Shown here in pieces: positions 51,148-63,464 of a DNA stretch of 64,000 nucleotides. The position numbers were made by a program, and so were the translations under genes. This DNA comes from Asterella californica. Taxonomy: Eukaryota; Streptophyta; Marchantiopsida; Marchantiales; Aytoniaceae. How positions within the stretch are numbered: position 1 is the first letter of the stretch; the number at the start of each line of letters is the position of its first letter. Below the pieces are notes generated by a model. The model did not search any database. It saw nothing but the letters and a program-made list of their open reading frames with translations, and was not told where the DNA came from. The stretch covers positions 18,704,001 to 18,768,000 of the forward strand of contig JAYKYS010000009.1 in assembly GCA_036924285.1 (NCBI GenBank), in the 5' to 3' direction.

Positions 51148-52520
51148 TGTCGCGCTACTTGGCGGCTACATGCTTGACTTCTACTCCGACGCTTAGGTTT
51201 GGTAGTTCTAGAAGTTAGCTCATATTACTTCTAGTCCTTTATGTATATGTTTGACACCTTTGAATACGGTGTTAACACTATTTTGAGTCCTAGTAGGCTG
51301 ATAGTATGTTAGTTATCTTGTTCAAGCATTTGTGCGCTTGTGCAAGTGACTTCTTACTTGTCTACGACGTTCAATGTACATAACTTAGGGTTTCCATGCT
51401 GATAGGGGTTTGAGCTCATGGGTTGTACTTACTTGTCGCCCATGCACGCTTTCTAGCTGATTTAAGTTAATTTTCAGGGCTACGTGTCGTTTTAGGTAGT
51501 TTAAGTATTACGCTGGCACTCTAGGGGGCTTGACGTGGTAGCCTATGAGTGTAGATAAGTTACCAGGTAGTTTAAGGCACAAAAGGACAGTCAAGTGGAG
51601 CTATGAACTCCCATTGGTCCATTTTTGTCTTTTGTAAAACTCTAAGTTTAGAAACAGAGCTCTAGAGGAGAGTTCGAGCAATTGGTGAGGTATATTCGAA
51701 ATCTGAGAACACAGGAAGAGAGAGCTCGTCGTGCCAAGCACTGTCAGTGAAATTTTTGCTCGATTTGGATCAATAAACAAGGAGTTATGCCCAATTGAAG
51801 TTCGGATTGTGTCAAAACTGCATCACTTTTGTTGATTTTGGGGTTTTCGGTGCCAATTGCAGCAGAATTGAGGAAATCACTTCAAAACTTCGTGGTTGCG
51901 TTCATTGTCAGGAGGGCTACGACTGTCCAAAAAGTTTCGAATCATTTGAGTAACTGAGTAATTCAGGGCGGCCGCTGAAGCAAAGGGGGTCTGAAAAGCT
52001 CTTAATCTAGAGCAGAGACTTCAGAGGAGGAGATCTGGAGTTCTGTGTACATTCATTAGTCCCAACTTCACAGGGATGTTCAGCATCCTGTAGACTTCAA
52101 ATACTATGAGAAGATTTGAAATTCATCGAGCCAATTCTTTGTTCTATGTCAGAATAGCTGTCTAGGTACCAGAAATTGCCATAATTCTCTTACTCAGAAC
52201 TTTTCTGTCCATATCTCCGTGTCAAAATTTGATCTCAGGCTGAAACTTCGTGTGTGAGTTCAGTAGTACCTCATTTACATGTAGGGGAAGTTTAGAAGTC
52301 TAAACCTTCATAGTTTTCCTCTCCTTGTGTGTCAAAGTTCACCGCCTAAGCCTATTACTACCAGTGAGACCTAAATTTCGCTTTTTGAGCATATCAAAGG
52401 ATCCTACACTCCTGTGTGAGTGTTTATAGCTCCTGTTGTGACCTGAAAGCCAACCTCTTGAGTAAACAACCACAGCCAGAAGCCCGGCGCTTTCCTAGGT
52501 AGACGGATCACACTCCGACA
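51148..52520 (+). repeat. B1 3' LTR
   Basis: 1373 bp, equal in length to 39001-40373 and about 99.4% identical by an eye count of eight differences (for example GTTCTGCCC/GTTATGCCC and CACTCTGACA/CACTCCGACA). Confidence 0.92.
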
Positions 52521-53924
52521 GCGGCTACGGGTTACGCTTCTACTCTGACACTTGAGAGTTAGTAGCGGTAGAAGTTAGCTTAATGTTACTCCTAATCCTT
52601 CATGCATTTATTAACACCGTTGTGTTATACGTTTTAAGTCATAGTAGGCTGATAGTATGCTAGTTATCTTGTTCAAGCTTTGTGCGCTTGTGCAAGTGAC
52701 TTCTTACTTGTCTATGATGTTCAATGTACATAACTTAGATTTACCATGTTGATAGAGTTTAAGCTCATGGGCTGTACTTACGTGTTGCCCATGCACGGTT
52801 TTTAGCTGGTTTAAGTTTACTTTCAGGGCTGCTTGTCGTTTTAGATAGTTTAAGCTTTACGTTGGCATTTTAGGGGAGCTAACGTGGTAGCCTATGAGTG
52901 AAGTTAAGTTACCACGTGGATTAGGGTACTAGAGGACAACCAAGTGGAGCTATGAACTCCCATTGGTCAGTTTTTGTCTTTTGTAAAACTCTAAGTTTAG
53001 AAACAGAGGTCTAAAGGAGAATTCGAGCATTTGGTGAGAAAACTGCAAAATCTGAGAGCACAAGAAGATAGAGCTCGTCGTGCCAAGCACTGTCAATGAA
53101 ATTCTTGATTGATTTGGAGCAATAAAGAAGGAGTTATGCCCAATTGAAGTTCGGATTGTGCCAAAACTGGGTCACTTTTGTTGGATTTGGGGTTTTCAGT
53201 GTCAATTGCAGCAGAATTGAGGAAATTGCTTCAAAGTTTCGTGGTTGCGTTCACTGTCAGTAGGGCTACGACTATCCAAAAAGTTTCAACTCAATTGAGT
53301 GAGTGAGTAATTCAGGGCGGCCGCTGAAGCAGAGGGGGTCTGAAAAGCTCTCAATCTAGAGCAGCAACTTCAGAGAATGAGATCTGGAGTTCTGTGTACA
53401 ATCAAGAGTCCCAACTTCACAGGGGTGTTCATCATCCTGTAGACTCCAAATCCTGTAAAAATCTTCGAAAGTGATCGAGTCAATTTTCTGTTATAGATCG
53501 AAATAGCTGTATGAGTACCAGAAACTGCCGCAATATCTTTGATCAGAACTTTTCTGTCCATATCTTGGTGTCAGAATTTGATCTCAAGCTGAAACTTCGT
53601 GTGTGCTCAATGGGGCCTCTTTTACATGTAAGAGAAATTTAGGAGTCTGAACCATCATAGTTTTCCTCTTCTTGAGTGTTAAAGTTCACCGTCTGATCCT
53701 ATTACTATCAGTTAGACCTGAACTTTGCCTTATGAGTAAATTAGAGATTCATACAGATCTGTATGAGTGTTCATAGTGCTCTGTTGTAACCTGAAAGGCC
53801 TATCCCTTGAGTAATCCACCACAACCAGAAGTCCAACGCTTCTCTGAGTATGCACAACACAGCCTTCACGGTTAAATCATAGCCAGAAGGTTCCGCCCTT
53901 CCCAGGAAAACTCTCAACTCGACA
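52521..53924 (+). repeat. Old B-type LTR, right part
   Basis: A diverged copy of the B LTR (GCTGATAGTATGCTAGTTAT, CAGGGCGGCCGCTGAAGCAG) continuing the LTR begun at 38890 and ending CTCAACTCGACA like the solo LTR at 22565. It is followed directly by D sequence, so this was a solo LTR in D before B1 arrived. Confidence 0.65.
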
Positions 53925-54426
53925 TCGTTGATCTTCTTCTGGGTTGTGCTTGGTCCTCTGTTAAGTACTGAAATTGAAGGGGAAGACATAGTACCCGTCA
54001 AGCCTTCCTCCTCTGAAGTCTCCTCCTTGACTTCTTCTTGTCTCACTGACCCATACTTGGCCAGCTGAGCCTCCTTCAAGTCTCCTTTGGACACATACAG
54101 ATAGCAGAAGAAAGGAGTGAGATGCCCTCCTACTGGGGTGCCCAAATAAGCTAACTCGGTGTGTACATAGGCTTGGAAGAAGGCACCTCAATTGACGACC
54201 TCTCTTGCCTAGACAGCTTCTAGGAATTTCACATCTTGATCTCCTAGGTATCGGATCTTCTGAGTTTTCTCCTTGGGAAAGGTGAAGATAAAGCTTCCCA
54301 GAAGACGCTTCTTTGACTCTCGGTAGACTTTCACTTTCCAACCATTCCTTCCTTATCGATCTTCTAGGAAGAGGCATGTAATACTCCCAGATACATGCCA
54401 TTTCTCTGAAATGATCGAGAAAATAG
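53925..54426 (-). pseudogene. D-family ORF, N-terminal part (copy D3)
   Basis: The minus strand has LGTPVGGHLTPFFCYLYV (about 54141-54090), QLAKYGS and EEVKEETSEEEG, matching D2 near 15877-15750. Upstream blocks correspond to the D2 region around 16000 but in several frames. It is separated from its continuation at 38889 by the nested LTR, B1 and LINE. Confidence 0.55.
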
Positions 54427-54851
54427 CTAAGACGAAGCACATTGAGATGCACTATCATTTCATTAGAGAGAAGGTCCTTGCCAGAGAGAATGAGTTCAAT
54501 TATGTGAGAACAAGGATCAGGTTGTCGATATCTTTACTAAATCACTGACTACATATAAGTTTGATGCTTTCAGACATTGTCTATGAGTACATGGTGTAGA
54601 GTCGAGCTTGAAGAGGAGTGTTAATATAGTCCCAAGCTCTAGTAGATTGACGGCTAATACCAGCCAGAGTAGTTAAAGTTGTTACGTATAGTTAGTTAGA
54701 GGGCTAACCTATCATTAAGGTTTCTCTTGTACTCACCCCCACTATATATACATAGAGAAGTGAAGCCTCTCCTATCTCATTTCTATTTACTTCCTTGTCT
54801 ACTCGCTCTATCTTCTTGAAATGTCCTCCTAGAAGTATCGATCTTTCTACA
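54427..54851 (+). mobile_element. 5'-truncated copia fragment with 3' LTR
   Basis: It matches 10324-10746: the RNase H end (AAGCACATTGAG, TTTGATGCTTTCAGACATTG) followed by an LTR (54619-54851, 233 bp, TGTTAATATAGTC ... TTTCTACA) with several differences. The reading frame is broken. The R-region hairpin is damaged (GAGAAGTGAAGCCTCTCC). Confidence 0.8.
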
Positions 54852-54869
54852 ATTTTAGGTATACAGACG

Positions 54870-55723
54870 ATGATCTCTCACTTCGGACCTAGCTGTATGC
54901 AGACACCGGCTCTCGCGAGTCTCGTCTTTGCTCTTCTTCTTATGTTGAGCTTAAGGTCAAGACGGTTTGCTACAACAGTGTTAAGGTAGTAGCAAGACAT
55001 CATGTGGGTTGATCGACAAGTAAGATGTTCAAAGCTCTTGATTCTTTACTCTTTGCTTGAAGTCGATTTTCGGTATATACTGCTATGCTCCTTTGCAATA
55101 GAAATTCTTGGGTGATTTCTTTGTGTCTTGCATTGGTGTCCATTGTTAACTTCTCATGGTTTTTTGAACTAATTATTTTTCTCCATGAGATGTCACATTT
55201 GAGCGCATAGAGACTTCATTGTATTCACTTATGCATTATAGTAGTGCATAGAGACTTCATTGTATTCATAGTTCACTTTATTTCAAGATTTAATTTGTGT
55301 TGTGAACACAATGCATTCACATTGATATTGTAATATAGTGTACTTGTATAAACATGCTACAACCGATTAAGCTCAATGACATTAAATTGGACTATCTTTT
55401 GTGTTTAAGGTTTAGTTGCTTGTGTTGTGAACATTGGTACTCTAATGCTTGGTATTGTTGCCTTGGTGTTTTCTGTCACCTTTTCGTGTTCTTGTGAACA
55501 TTGGTACTCGTGTTTGTCATGACAAAGTGTTGTCTCCTTCAATATGCATTTCTTTAATGTCCATGTGATGGTTCTTGAACCGTGTACACGTGGTCGATCA
55601 CTACCAAAAAAAAAGAAAACAGTGCATGTGAAGGATCCGAATGCAATCGAAAAGAGTGGAGGTCATTTTCTTATAGAATAGAGAAAGACACGCAAGTACC
55701 ACTTGGAGAGAATGACCTCTCGT
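54870..55723 (+). CDS. Speculative two-exon secreted peptide gene
   Basis: Exon 1 (54870-54985) encodes a signal-peptide-like stretch (MQTPALASLVFALLLMLSL from an inner ATG at 54897) and ends at a donor AAG|GTAGTA. A possible exon 2 (55623-55723) follows an acceptor AAAACAG and keeps phase across the junction (AG + T). It encodes SACEGSECNRKEWRSF and further residues and ends at CGT|GTAAGTAT, a strong donor. Cys spacing suggests a small Cys-containing peptide. No family is recognised, no third exon was found, and a chance assembly is quite possible. Confidence 0.2.
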
Positions 55724-58559
55724 GTAAGTATCTGCTTCTTCTAATCATGAAATTCAATCTCTTGATGTTCATGTATTCACTAAGCCCGTGCGTGTATGAT
55801 GCGCATGCCATGAAACCATATAATCAGAATGGAGTTATAGAGTTCGAGCCGATAGCTGAGTGAGTTGTAACATATTACAACGAATGAAAATCTTCTGCTA
55901 GTGCACTTAACACATGCCGGATGTTAGAAGAGACTGCTATGAAATTCAGGTTGGATACAGGATTTTTGCACGAAAATGCAATTAGTAGGGAGAAATGCCG
56001 GATGACCTTGAGCGCAAAATCTCTAATAGAGATGATCCGCTTGTGAAGCGAGGGCAGAATGGAACCTTCAAGGTTGGACAAAAGGCATAGTCTCAAACAA
56101 CTGTTGTGGAAGGTGAGAGCAGTTGTAGCGCAGTAGACTTGAGTCCTAGGAAGAGACAACAGATTCAGATTCACTAGCAAAGGAAGACTCTGATGAAGAG
56201 ATGGCTGCAGAGGATACTACAGAGGATGCAGTGGTAACTCAAGAGATTGTTCATGATAGCTATGATGAAGGATGTGTGCTCAAAGAACTACCGAGGATGC
56301 AGTGGTTACTCAAGAGGATGAAGAGAACACCGAAAGAAATGTGTCAGCGGTTTGTTCTCATATGAAACAGTCCTCACAGGATGAGAAACCCATCGATGAC
56401 GGTGACAAGTGCTCATCAGGCTCTCCGAAGTTATGGATTGAAATTTTACCCAAGGTACGCAAAGAAAGACAATTGGAGTTTGAATCTGATAGCGCATCAA
56501 ACACTGCTGTGGAAGTGGAAGTAGAACCTGCACTAGTGAAGTGTTTTATTATTCCGTCAAGCCTTGAATCGGGCTTTCCGCCAATCTGAAGCAAAAAAGA
56601 AGGTGGAGGACGAGCAACAAGTTTGACCTCGGCAGCAAGATAAATCTCAGATGTGACATTATCGACTAGAAGAGCACAAGTTCGTGATAGTATTATCGCT
56701 GGTCTGTCTGGGATTGTCACTAGGAGCAAGATATCTCAATGATCTCCTCCTAGTCTTTCCAATCCTCCCCGTGAGTAGTTCAAAGTTGTAAGGCATGTAA
56801 GCTGCATATACATAATACATCCGACAATCAACGATAAGAAATGTGACATGAAATGAATACTTTGTAAAATCGGTTGTTTATTGAACACATGAATCATCGC
56901 TGGTTAACACTTTAGTCTTTATACTGAATGACAAAATATGATCTTTTGACTTTCAGTCACTGTCGTTTTAATTGAGAAGCATGTAACACATCGATAGTCG
57001 CTATCGATGTCACTCTCCGCTCCATTATACACCATCCAATCTGGATAAAGAGATGATCAAAAGTCAAACATTAGAGGTTATTCGAATTTGCAGATAGACT
57101 GGAATGGACCTGCTGTCTTCGAATGAGCCGATTTCAATGTCTTCTCTAGGTGTAATAAATCCACTGGTCTTGCAGCAAGATAAGTACTTCATCTAGAAGA
57201 GCTACGATCGACTATTGCTTCTTTTTCACGCATTCTGAATATCACAAGTCTCCGAGACCTTGTAAAACAGACAGTGTAAAACATGCATTGATAATTAGTG
57301 AATTGCATCGATACATTGAATAGAAAAAAACACTAAGAGATATAGCTGATTTTGGCCTTACTCAATTGTCTTCTCTCCAATGTTGCTCAGAGGAGATATC
57401 ATTTTTCACACCAATGAGATCCCAAAAAAGTGCAGCGGTGTATGTGTTCTCATATTTCTCGACATCCACTCGTGGTCTAAATCGATCAAAAATATGAGAA
57501 AACACAAAACTTGACAAAAGAACGAGGCGTACACCAGACGCAAAGATGAACACCATGCGCTCCCACGCATACCTCTTTCATACTTATTCAGTCAGATAAG
57601 CATGTCGAATTCCATTTAAACGTTGGAATACACGTTGAACTCCACGTCAGATTTGCAACCGAGAGATTGCAATGCAGTATGACCAAGGTGTTCTTTATAC
57701 GTTATGGCAGGGAATAAGAAAAAACGTTTCCGAGGGGTATGCAAAAGCAAATATTCTGAGAAGTGATCAAAGAAGGATCAAATGAGAATTGAAAACTTTA
57801 CTAACTCAGTAGGGACTTATCGATCCCCTCGCTCTTCCTGTGAGTCGCACATCCCTTCAGCTTGACTTTCTCTTCTTCACCCATCCTTCAGTCTCCAGAG
57901 TACACTAACAACGCAGTTTTCTCTTGAGTCTGGACACAAAATGCACTTGCTTTCTGTTTTTGTTTCTCATGATCTCTCGACTTACTAGACTTTCTTCAAC
58001 TTCTACGTTCATCATATTTTCTAAACTTCATTCCTCTAGTGTTGAGGAGTGCTATCCTTGTTCCCTTGGTCGTCTAGAAATACATCTTTATTAACTCTGG
58101 TCAGAAATATTATGGACATTAATCGTACTGCAAACTCTATTTACATAACCCAATTTGGAGGTCGATAATTCTACTAATCTCAAGTTATCTTATCGATAAA
58201 TGGTTTATCTAGAGACTAGAACCTTCAATGGTTCCTAAGATCCTTGGAAACATCACTAGAGCTTTCTTCAATAGCCAAATTATTCTTCACCATCTTATTC
58301 CTAGAAGTAACTTGATCTTCTGGGTTCACATTCATGATTCCTTTTCACTTTCATTCTTAACGATGATCAAGAAATGAAGCATTTCTTGCTTGTGCTGTAA
58401 ACTAAGGAGTGTGTTATTACCAAGCTGTTCGATGTAACTTTGATCGAGTGAGAGGTTGCTACTACAGGTGGGGATGACTAATCAACTCCATATCTCGAAA
58501 CAAGAAGATTGACTGAGGTCATATTTGGAAGAAATGGAGGGTTATTTTGATGAACCCTT
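55724..58559. other. Gene-poor AT-rich region
   Basis: I see no recognisable gene or element. ORF 56272-56589 (+), acidic (TEDAVVTQEDEENTERN), and ORF 57362-57556 (-), with a hydrophobic N-terminus (MVFIFASGVRLVLLSSFVF), lack motif support. A GATGCAGTGGT(A/T)ACTCAAGAG repeat at about 56225 and 56290 indicates a local duplication. Confidence 0.3.
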
Positions 58560-58960
58560 TTGTCCTGCTAAAACTGGTTTATAATACATGTTTCCATAAG
58601 TTATTTAGCTATGTTGAAGCATGTATTATATACATGTTTGGCAGGTTATATAACTTGTCTATTCCAAGTATTATATACATGACAGAACAGTATTATAACC
58701 TATCAAACCAGGTTTTGAAACCTGCAAAGCAAGGTTCACAAACTTACTTTGGCATTTTTTATAACATGTCGATACAAGTTATAAAATTTTGCTGAAACAA
58801 GTATATAAACCTGTTTGGACAGGTTTATAAGCTTGTTTCAACAAGTTTCTAAACATGTTTTAGAAACTTGTTTCGATAGGTTTATAAACTTCTTTGCCGA
58901 AATAAGTTTTATAGAGGTTTGTAAAATAGATCTTGTTTCGGTAGATATAGATATCTTGGT
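58560..58960. repeat. Array of palindromic GTTTATAA/ACTTGTTTC units
   Basis: Degenerate units of about 20 bp built from AACCTGTTT, AGGTTTATAA, ACTTGTTTC and ACATGT repeat in both orientations. 58840-58873 contains a near-perfect palindrome with 14-bp arms around CATG (AACAAGTTTCTAAA ... TTTAGAAACTTGTT). There is no coding content. Confidence 0.6.
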
Positions 58961-58979
58961 GGAGTTCCAAGTTTTGAAT

Positions 58980-59400
58980 AATGATAAGACTTGATGTGAA
59001 ATGAATTCGGGAAAGGAAGATCTGGAGCTGGTATTAGACCTCCGTCCATAACCACCACTCTTGCAGTTCTTCATTCCTCCATGCAGACCATCGAGAAACC
59101 TTCACGAATCACCCGCTAAGAAAGAATGCCTTACGAACCCTCGACCCACCATTTTATATCCAAATTCGGTGACAAGGACCACTGAAGTGAACACACACAG
59201 ATTGCTGATTTGACACGTTTCACTACCGTGCGATCACTGAGATCGATTATCGCGACATGGCACTCATCACACCGTTCGGTGAGTTACTTGATAAGATTCA
59301 CGCAACATAGAAAAGAAACACATCTTAAGTTCTACGAGAATTTCACACAAGAGTTGTATCACAACACGACACCGTATGCATATTCACCCTCTTTCGGGTT
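58980..59400 (-). pseudogene. E unit, second copy (5' part)
   Basis: The minus strand carries TATAAAAT (59151-59158), a leader alignable with E1, and an ATG at 59049 opening MDGGLIPAPDLPFPNSFHIK, after which homology fades. Only the promoter-leader-start region remains recognisable. Confidence 0.45.
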
Positions 59401-59999
59401 CAAAAGATGAGGAATATGCATGTGGTTTAATTTCTCTGTTATTTATTGTTATCAGCATCTCGGATATATACTGTTGCAAGTGCGTTCTGGTTTCTTTTTC
59501 TTATGGATCATGTCTTACATCCATGTTGACATAATATTTAATATTTAAATATATTTAAATATAATATTTAAATTTAGTGCAAGAAATGTATTTAACATTT
59601 AAATGTTTTCTGATAACATCAAGAGAGAACTGTTCTCTAGAAGTTCATGTTGCATGTATATTTGATATGGAACTTGTGTAGACTTTCCGAATCACCTATT
59701 TAGAAGTAAAACGCGTAGGATTCATCATGCATGCACTCCTTGAAGTTCAAACCATACGGCAAGTCGACTATTGCTAACATGAATATGTTTGGGAACAATT
59801 GATGTCATGTGTCTCACATCATCTTTGAACATCTACCACTTGTAAGATTCTGTCCACCCTTATGCCTCAAGTACGGAATTTCGTATTTAAGTCTCGCAGG
59901 ACGTCCGTATCTCCACGTTCCTTTGCTTCACGATGTTTTTTTGTATGGATCATGAAGTCCACAAACTCATGGGGAAGAACAGCAAGAGCTAATGAGTGC

Positions 60000-60382
60000 T
60001 AGTAGACGGTTTACTGTCCAAGAGAAAGAGAAGAGATCGGATTACAAGTTGACAGCAGATATTGAAACTTCTACTGATCTTAAGAGCATTATGGAGTAGA
60101 GAATATTGGACGCACGAGTTGAGTTTTTCTCTTCGAGAGGTTCTTGGTGTAGCAAAGAAGGAGTTTCATGAAATGATCATCGAAATTATCAAACGAAAGA
60201 AGCAAGTGATGTCTGAACAAGTAGAGAGTCAAATGATAGATGTGATTGGAGCTTCTTTGAATGATGCAGAATTTAGGAAGGTGTATTTTCAAGAAGTTGA
60301 TGACAAAAAGTACCAGCAAGAAGCGTTAGTTGCTAGTACCAACACTGTTGAGTTTGAGGATGAGGAAGTTGACAAGATGTAA
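60000..60382 (+). pseudogene. Family B gag-protease linker fragment (B4)
   Basis: It reads SDYKLTADIETSTDLKSIME, stop, RILDARVEF, then REVLGVAKKEFHEMIIEIIK and RKKQVMSEQVES, matching B1 (KLQSDIEIATDLK; LGEILGIAKREFHEVIIDII) and B2. It is an isolated piece with one stop and a shift. Confidence 0.65.
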
Positions 60383-60901
60383 CCACGTCTATTTTACTAT
60401 GCACTTAAACAGTTTACGTTTAATTTTTAACCATGTTATACTCACATTGATGACTCTACATGTCATTATCGTGTATGAATATTCTTGGTATATTGATATA
60501 TTTTGCTTGTTAAAGAAGTTGTGAAGTTGAATACCCAAGCAAACCTTATAGTAATAAGGAAAGGAAAGCTTATCAAGGCTTCTGGTTGGTTCATTAGTGT
60601 TTTTATCTTGGGAATATAAATTAATAAAATTTAGCTGATCACTATATTGATCGACTAAATTTAGTGTTATTAAGCGACATACTCTTCTCGTGTTTTACAC
60701 GGGTGATTTTTATCAATCTCATTTTTTCTTAGTAGAAAAGAAAACAGAGCAAATGGTATGTATGTGTAAAGAATGTCACAATCAAACTTACTTCAGAATT
60801 CCCCTCAATGATTCATTGTTCGTACGAATTGTAATGAGCAAGATATGTAGAAAAGTGATAGACAAGTGAGCTTATTCTGGTACACTTTTCTGGACTGAAT
60901 G

Positions 60902-61130
60902 ATGTAATCTCATCGACATATCTCTGGAGTTTGGAGTTTGGGTTTTGGTTCGTGTGACAGAATCTCATCTTTTGGATGTAATTTGGATCTTTTGGATATA
61001 ATTTGTAGTGTGGAGTAATTTGATCATTTGGATGTCATCTGGGTCTTTCAGATGTAGTTTGGATCATTTGGATGTAATCTCATCGACATATATATGTCTT
61101 TGGACTTTGGACTTTGGTTCGTGTGACAGA
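60902..61130 (+). repeat. Direct repeat with GGATGTAATTT minisatellite
   Basis: TGTAATCTCATCGACATAT plus TTTGGTTCGTGTGACAGAATC occur at about 60903-60965 and 61073-61133. Between them TTTGGAT(G/C)(T/A) words repeat irregularly (60975-61075). Confidence 0.6.
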
Positions 61131-61410
61131 ATCATCTCCCTATTTGCTCTTCTTTGTCGCAGGCTAACAGCACGTTTGCCATCAAGAGGTCAGCGTTTTA
61201 TTCTTCTAGTTCGTTTATGTCTTCCAGAAACTGAGCTGTTATTGTTGTGGATGTGCGTACTTGGGATTTTCAGTTATTGGTCGAGAAGTGCCGCGAGCAT
61301 AGATTCTGCCTCTAGTTCATCTACATACATTAATTCTCCTTGCTACTACTACTGTAGTTCCCACGGGCCGGACTAGCAGGTTTCAAGTCCATGCATTTCA
61401 GGATTCAGAC

Positions 61411-61623
61411 CAGTGCTCCGGGAGCTATTTTCGTGAAAACGGGAAAGTTTCGACCGTAATGAAAAACATATCGACAAATTCAGATTATTGTTGGAAAGTT
61501 TTCCAAAGTTACATTAAAAAGTAGATTTTTACTTGGGGAAATTCTCGCAGGTTCTGTATACCACCAGAAATTTTTGAAAAGTACCGGAAGTCACAACACA
61601 AAAAAGGAACTCCCCGAGCACTG
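61411..61623. mobile_element. hAT-type MITE
   Basis: 213 bp with terminal inverted repeats CAGTGCTC(C/G)GGGAG and a perfect 8-bp target duplication ATTCAGAC at 61403-61410 and 61624-61631. There is no ORF. An 8-bp duplication with CAGTG-type ends is characteristic of the hAT superfamily, so this is a non-autonomous derivative. Confidence 0.85.
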
Positions 61624-62263
61624 ATTCAGACAATTCAGGCACCAATGCATATTTCACTTCCTCCATCTTATGATGGAAGAGGCTAATATGAGAAGGTTAA
61701 GTAATAAATTAAACTGTTAATAAATTGTGATGTGTTAGTGAATAGCATCCTGGATATGTAGTCTCAGAAGTGCATCGGTCAGTGTTCCACTTATGGGTTA
61801 TTTCTATATTTTCTCGTATTTCTAAGTTCTGTTATTACTTAACACTTAGAGAAAACTTTGATTTTTCTTCTCAACTTATGTCTTTTCTGATAACAGCAAG
61901 CGTGCAAGAGTTTAGAAGTTGATGCATGCATAAAGGTCCATGCATTTCAGGACAAAGAGGTTCGGTAATATCCGTTTTCTACCCATTGAAGTTTAAGTTT
62001 ATCCTTAAAAGTGAAAGGTTCCATCTAAAAGAAGTTTAAGAGTTCTCCAAAAGGAATCTTGAAAGTTATTTCTCGAGTTTTTCAGCCGATTCATGAAACA
62101 AAAAATGGACAGGTAATATTTCTTCTGCCCCTGGTCCTCGTCATCGCTCTGAACTCTGCATATATATCAGCCCTTGCCTTTGTACATCAAAAGTTAATGG
62201 AATGCATCCGAACGGAACGTGCGACAACTTCCATGTATAATGAACATACCAAAATCTATACCA

Positions 62264-62394
62264 ACAATCCATAGACGCTTTTCTCGCTTTTCTCGTTTTT
62301 CAGTTATGGTGAGTCAAATTAGGGTTTGACTGACAATCCATAGACTTTTTTCTGGTTTTTCAGTTTTGTGGTGAGTCAAATTAGGGTTTGACTG
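62264..62394 (+). repeat. Two tandem ~65-bp units
   Basis: ACAATCCATAGAC ... TTTTTCAGTT ... GTGAGTCAAATTAGGGTTTGACTG occurs at 62264-62332 and 62333-62394. Confidence 0.75.
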
Positions 62395-63200
62395 AGAGGT
62401 TTTCTTCAAACACGGAAAACTATCCACAAGTCCATACTGACCCATAAGTGTAGTGAGCCTGAACTTGTGTTGGCCCTCATTTGAACTATATAGCATGAAT
62501 AAGCCTCACGACTATATTCTTATAAGTTATATTTATTTGATTTATGCAGTCCTATTCAACAACGGATTTACACCTTTACTTCGCTCGGATCCATCGCGTG
62601 ATTCTCCTCATTTTATTTGACTTTGAATTTTCTAAGACTTGGCTTTCTGGATGCACGATGCAATTATGTGTACCACATACTCTAACAATTGAAAGCAAAT
62701 AGGGCATAGTTTCGCTATAACACCTAATATTGGTTGCTTGTCTATAGATATGTGTTTTGTATTCATGGATATTTCATATGAGTTTTCTTCTCTTGAATTT
62801 TTTAGCCAAATCAAATACTCATCTACACCATACTCACCCCACTCATACCTATTGTACTCATTTTGCTGCTTAGACTAAAAAGGATGGTTATAGTGAATCT
62901 TTTTACTGAGTAAGAGGAAACCTACTCTTTATTTTGACAAGAAGTACCGAGTAACTCTTGTGATCCTTCTCATAGCCTCCAGTTAGCTTGGTGATCATGC
63001 CTCCAAGTCTCTAACCTAGAGCTTTATACTTGCTTTGTATACAATGACTTTGTCATGACCTTCTGTATAGACTCGAGATCGATACCTACCTGCGATAAGC
63101 ATCGCCCAAGTTAATCCACCACTATTGATCTTTAAGGTCTAGATTATCCGGATTTCTCATTTTTTTGATATTTTTTATTTTTTGACATTCGCAGACGTTA

Positions 63201-63464
63201 GAAATGTGGACCTCTGGATTATCCAGAGTAATATGTCCATAGCGTTTGAGTCTGACTTTATTTCTGATCAGAGCAAATTGCGTCTCTTAATAGCGTTTGA
63301 GTATGACTTATGTAGTTGATGTGGTATGTGAAATGCGGACCTCTGGGTTATCTAGAGTAAATTGTGTCTTTCCGTGGCGTTTGAGTCTGACTTTATTTTT
63401 TACCAGAGAAAATTATGTCTCTTCATAGCGTTTGAGTCTGATCTATGTCATTGATGTGGTATGT
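63201..63464 (+). repeat. Two tandem ~130-bp units
   Basis: Unit 1 63201-63329 and unit 2 63330-63464 begin GAAATG(T/C)GGACCTCTGG and end TTGATGTGGTATGT. Within each, GCGTTTGAGT(C/A)TGA occurs twice. Confidence 0.8.

Larger units (their letters stand above)
39001..52520 (+). mobile_element. Family B gypsy element (copy B1), young, split by a LINE
   Basis: Two LTRs of 1373 bp (39001-40373 and 51148-52520) differ by about eight substitutions by eye. The internal region is PBS, gag, gag-protease, pol and polypurine tract; without the 4.8-kb LINE and its target duplication the element is about 8.7 kb. The 4-bp flanks are ACGG and GCGG, not a perfect duplication. It is nested inside an older LTR of a related family. 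Confidence 0.9.

Noticed and set aside
39001..52520. Perfect 5-bp target duplication for B1
   Set aside because: The flanks are GACGG and GCGGC, which do not match; only a 4-bp pair with one mismatch is possible.
59540..59600. AT-rich ATTTAAAT palindromes as an origin or MITE end
   Set aside because: They are simple low-complexity AT runs without target duplication or paired ends.
60630..60665. Inverted repeat AAATTTAG...CTAAATTT as a MITE
   Set aside because: The arms are about 8 bp, the loop is short and no target duplication is seen; probably chance in AT-rich DNA.
63201..63464. CRISPR-like array
   Set aside because: There are only two units of about 130 bp with no regular spacers, and all other content is plant-type.
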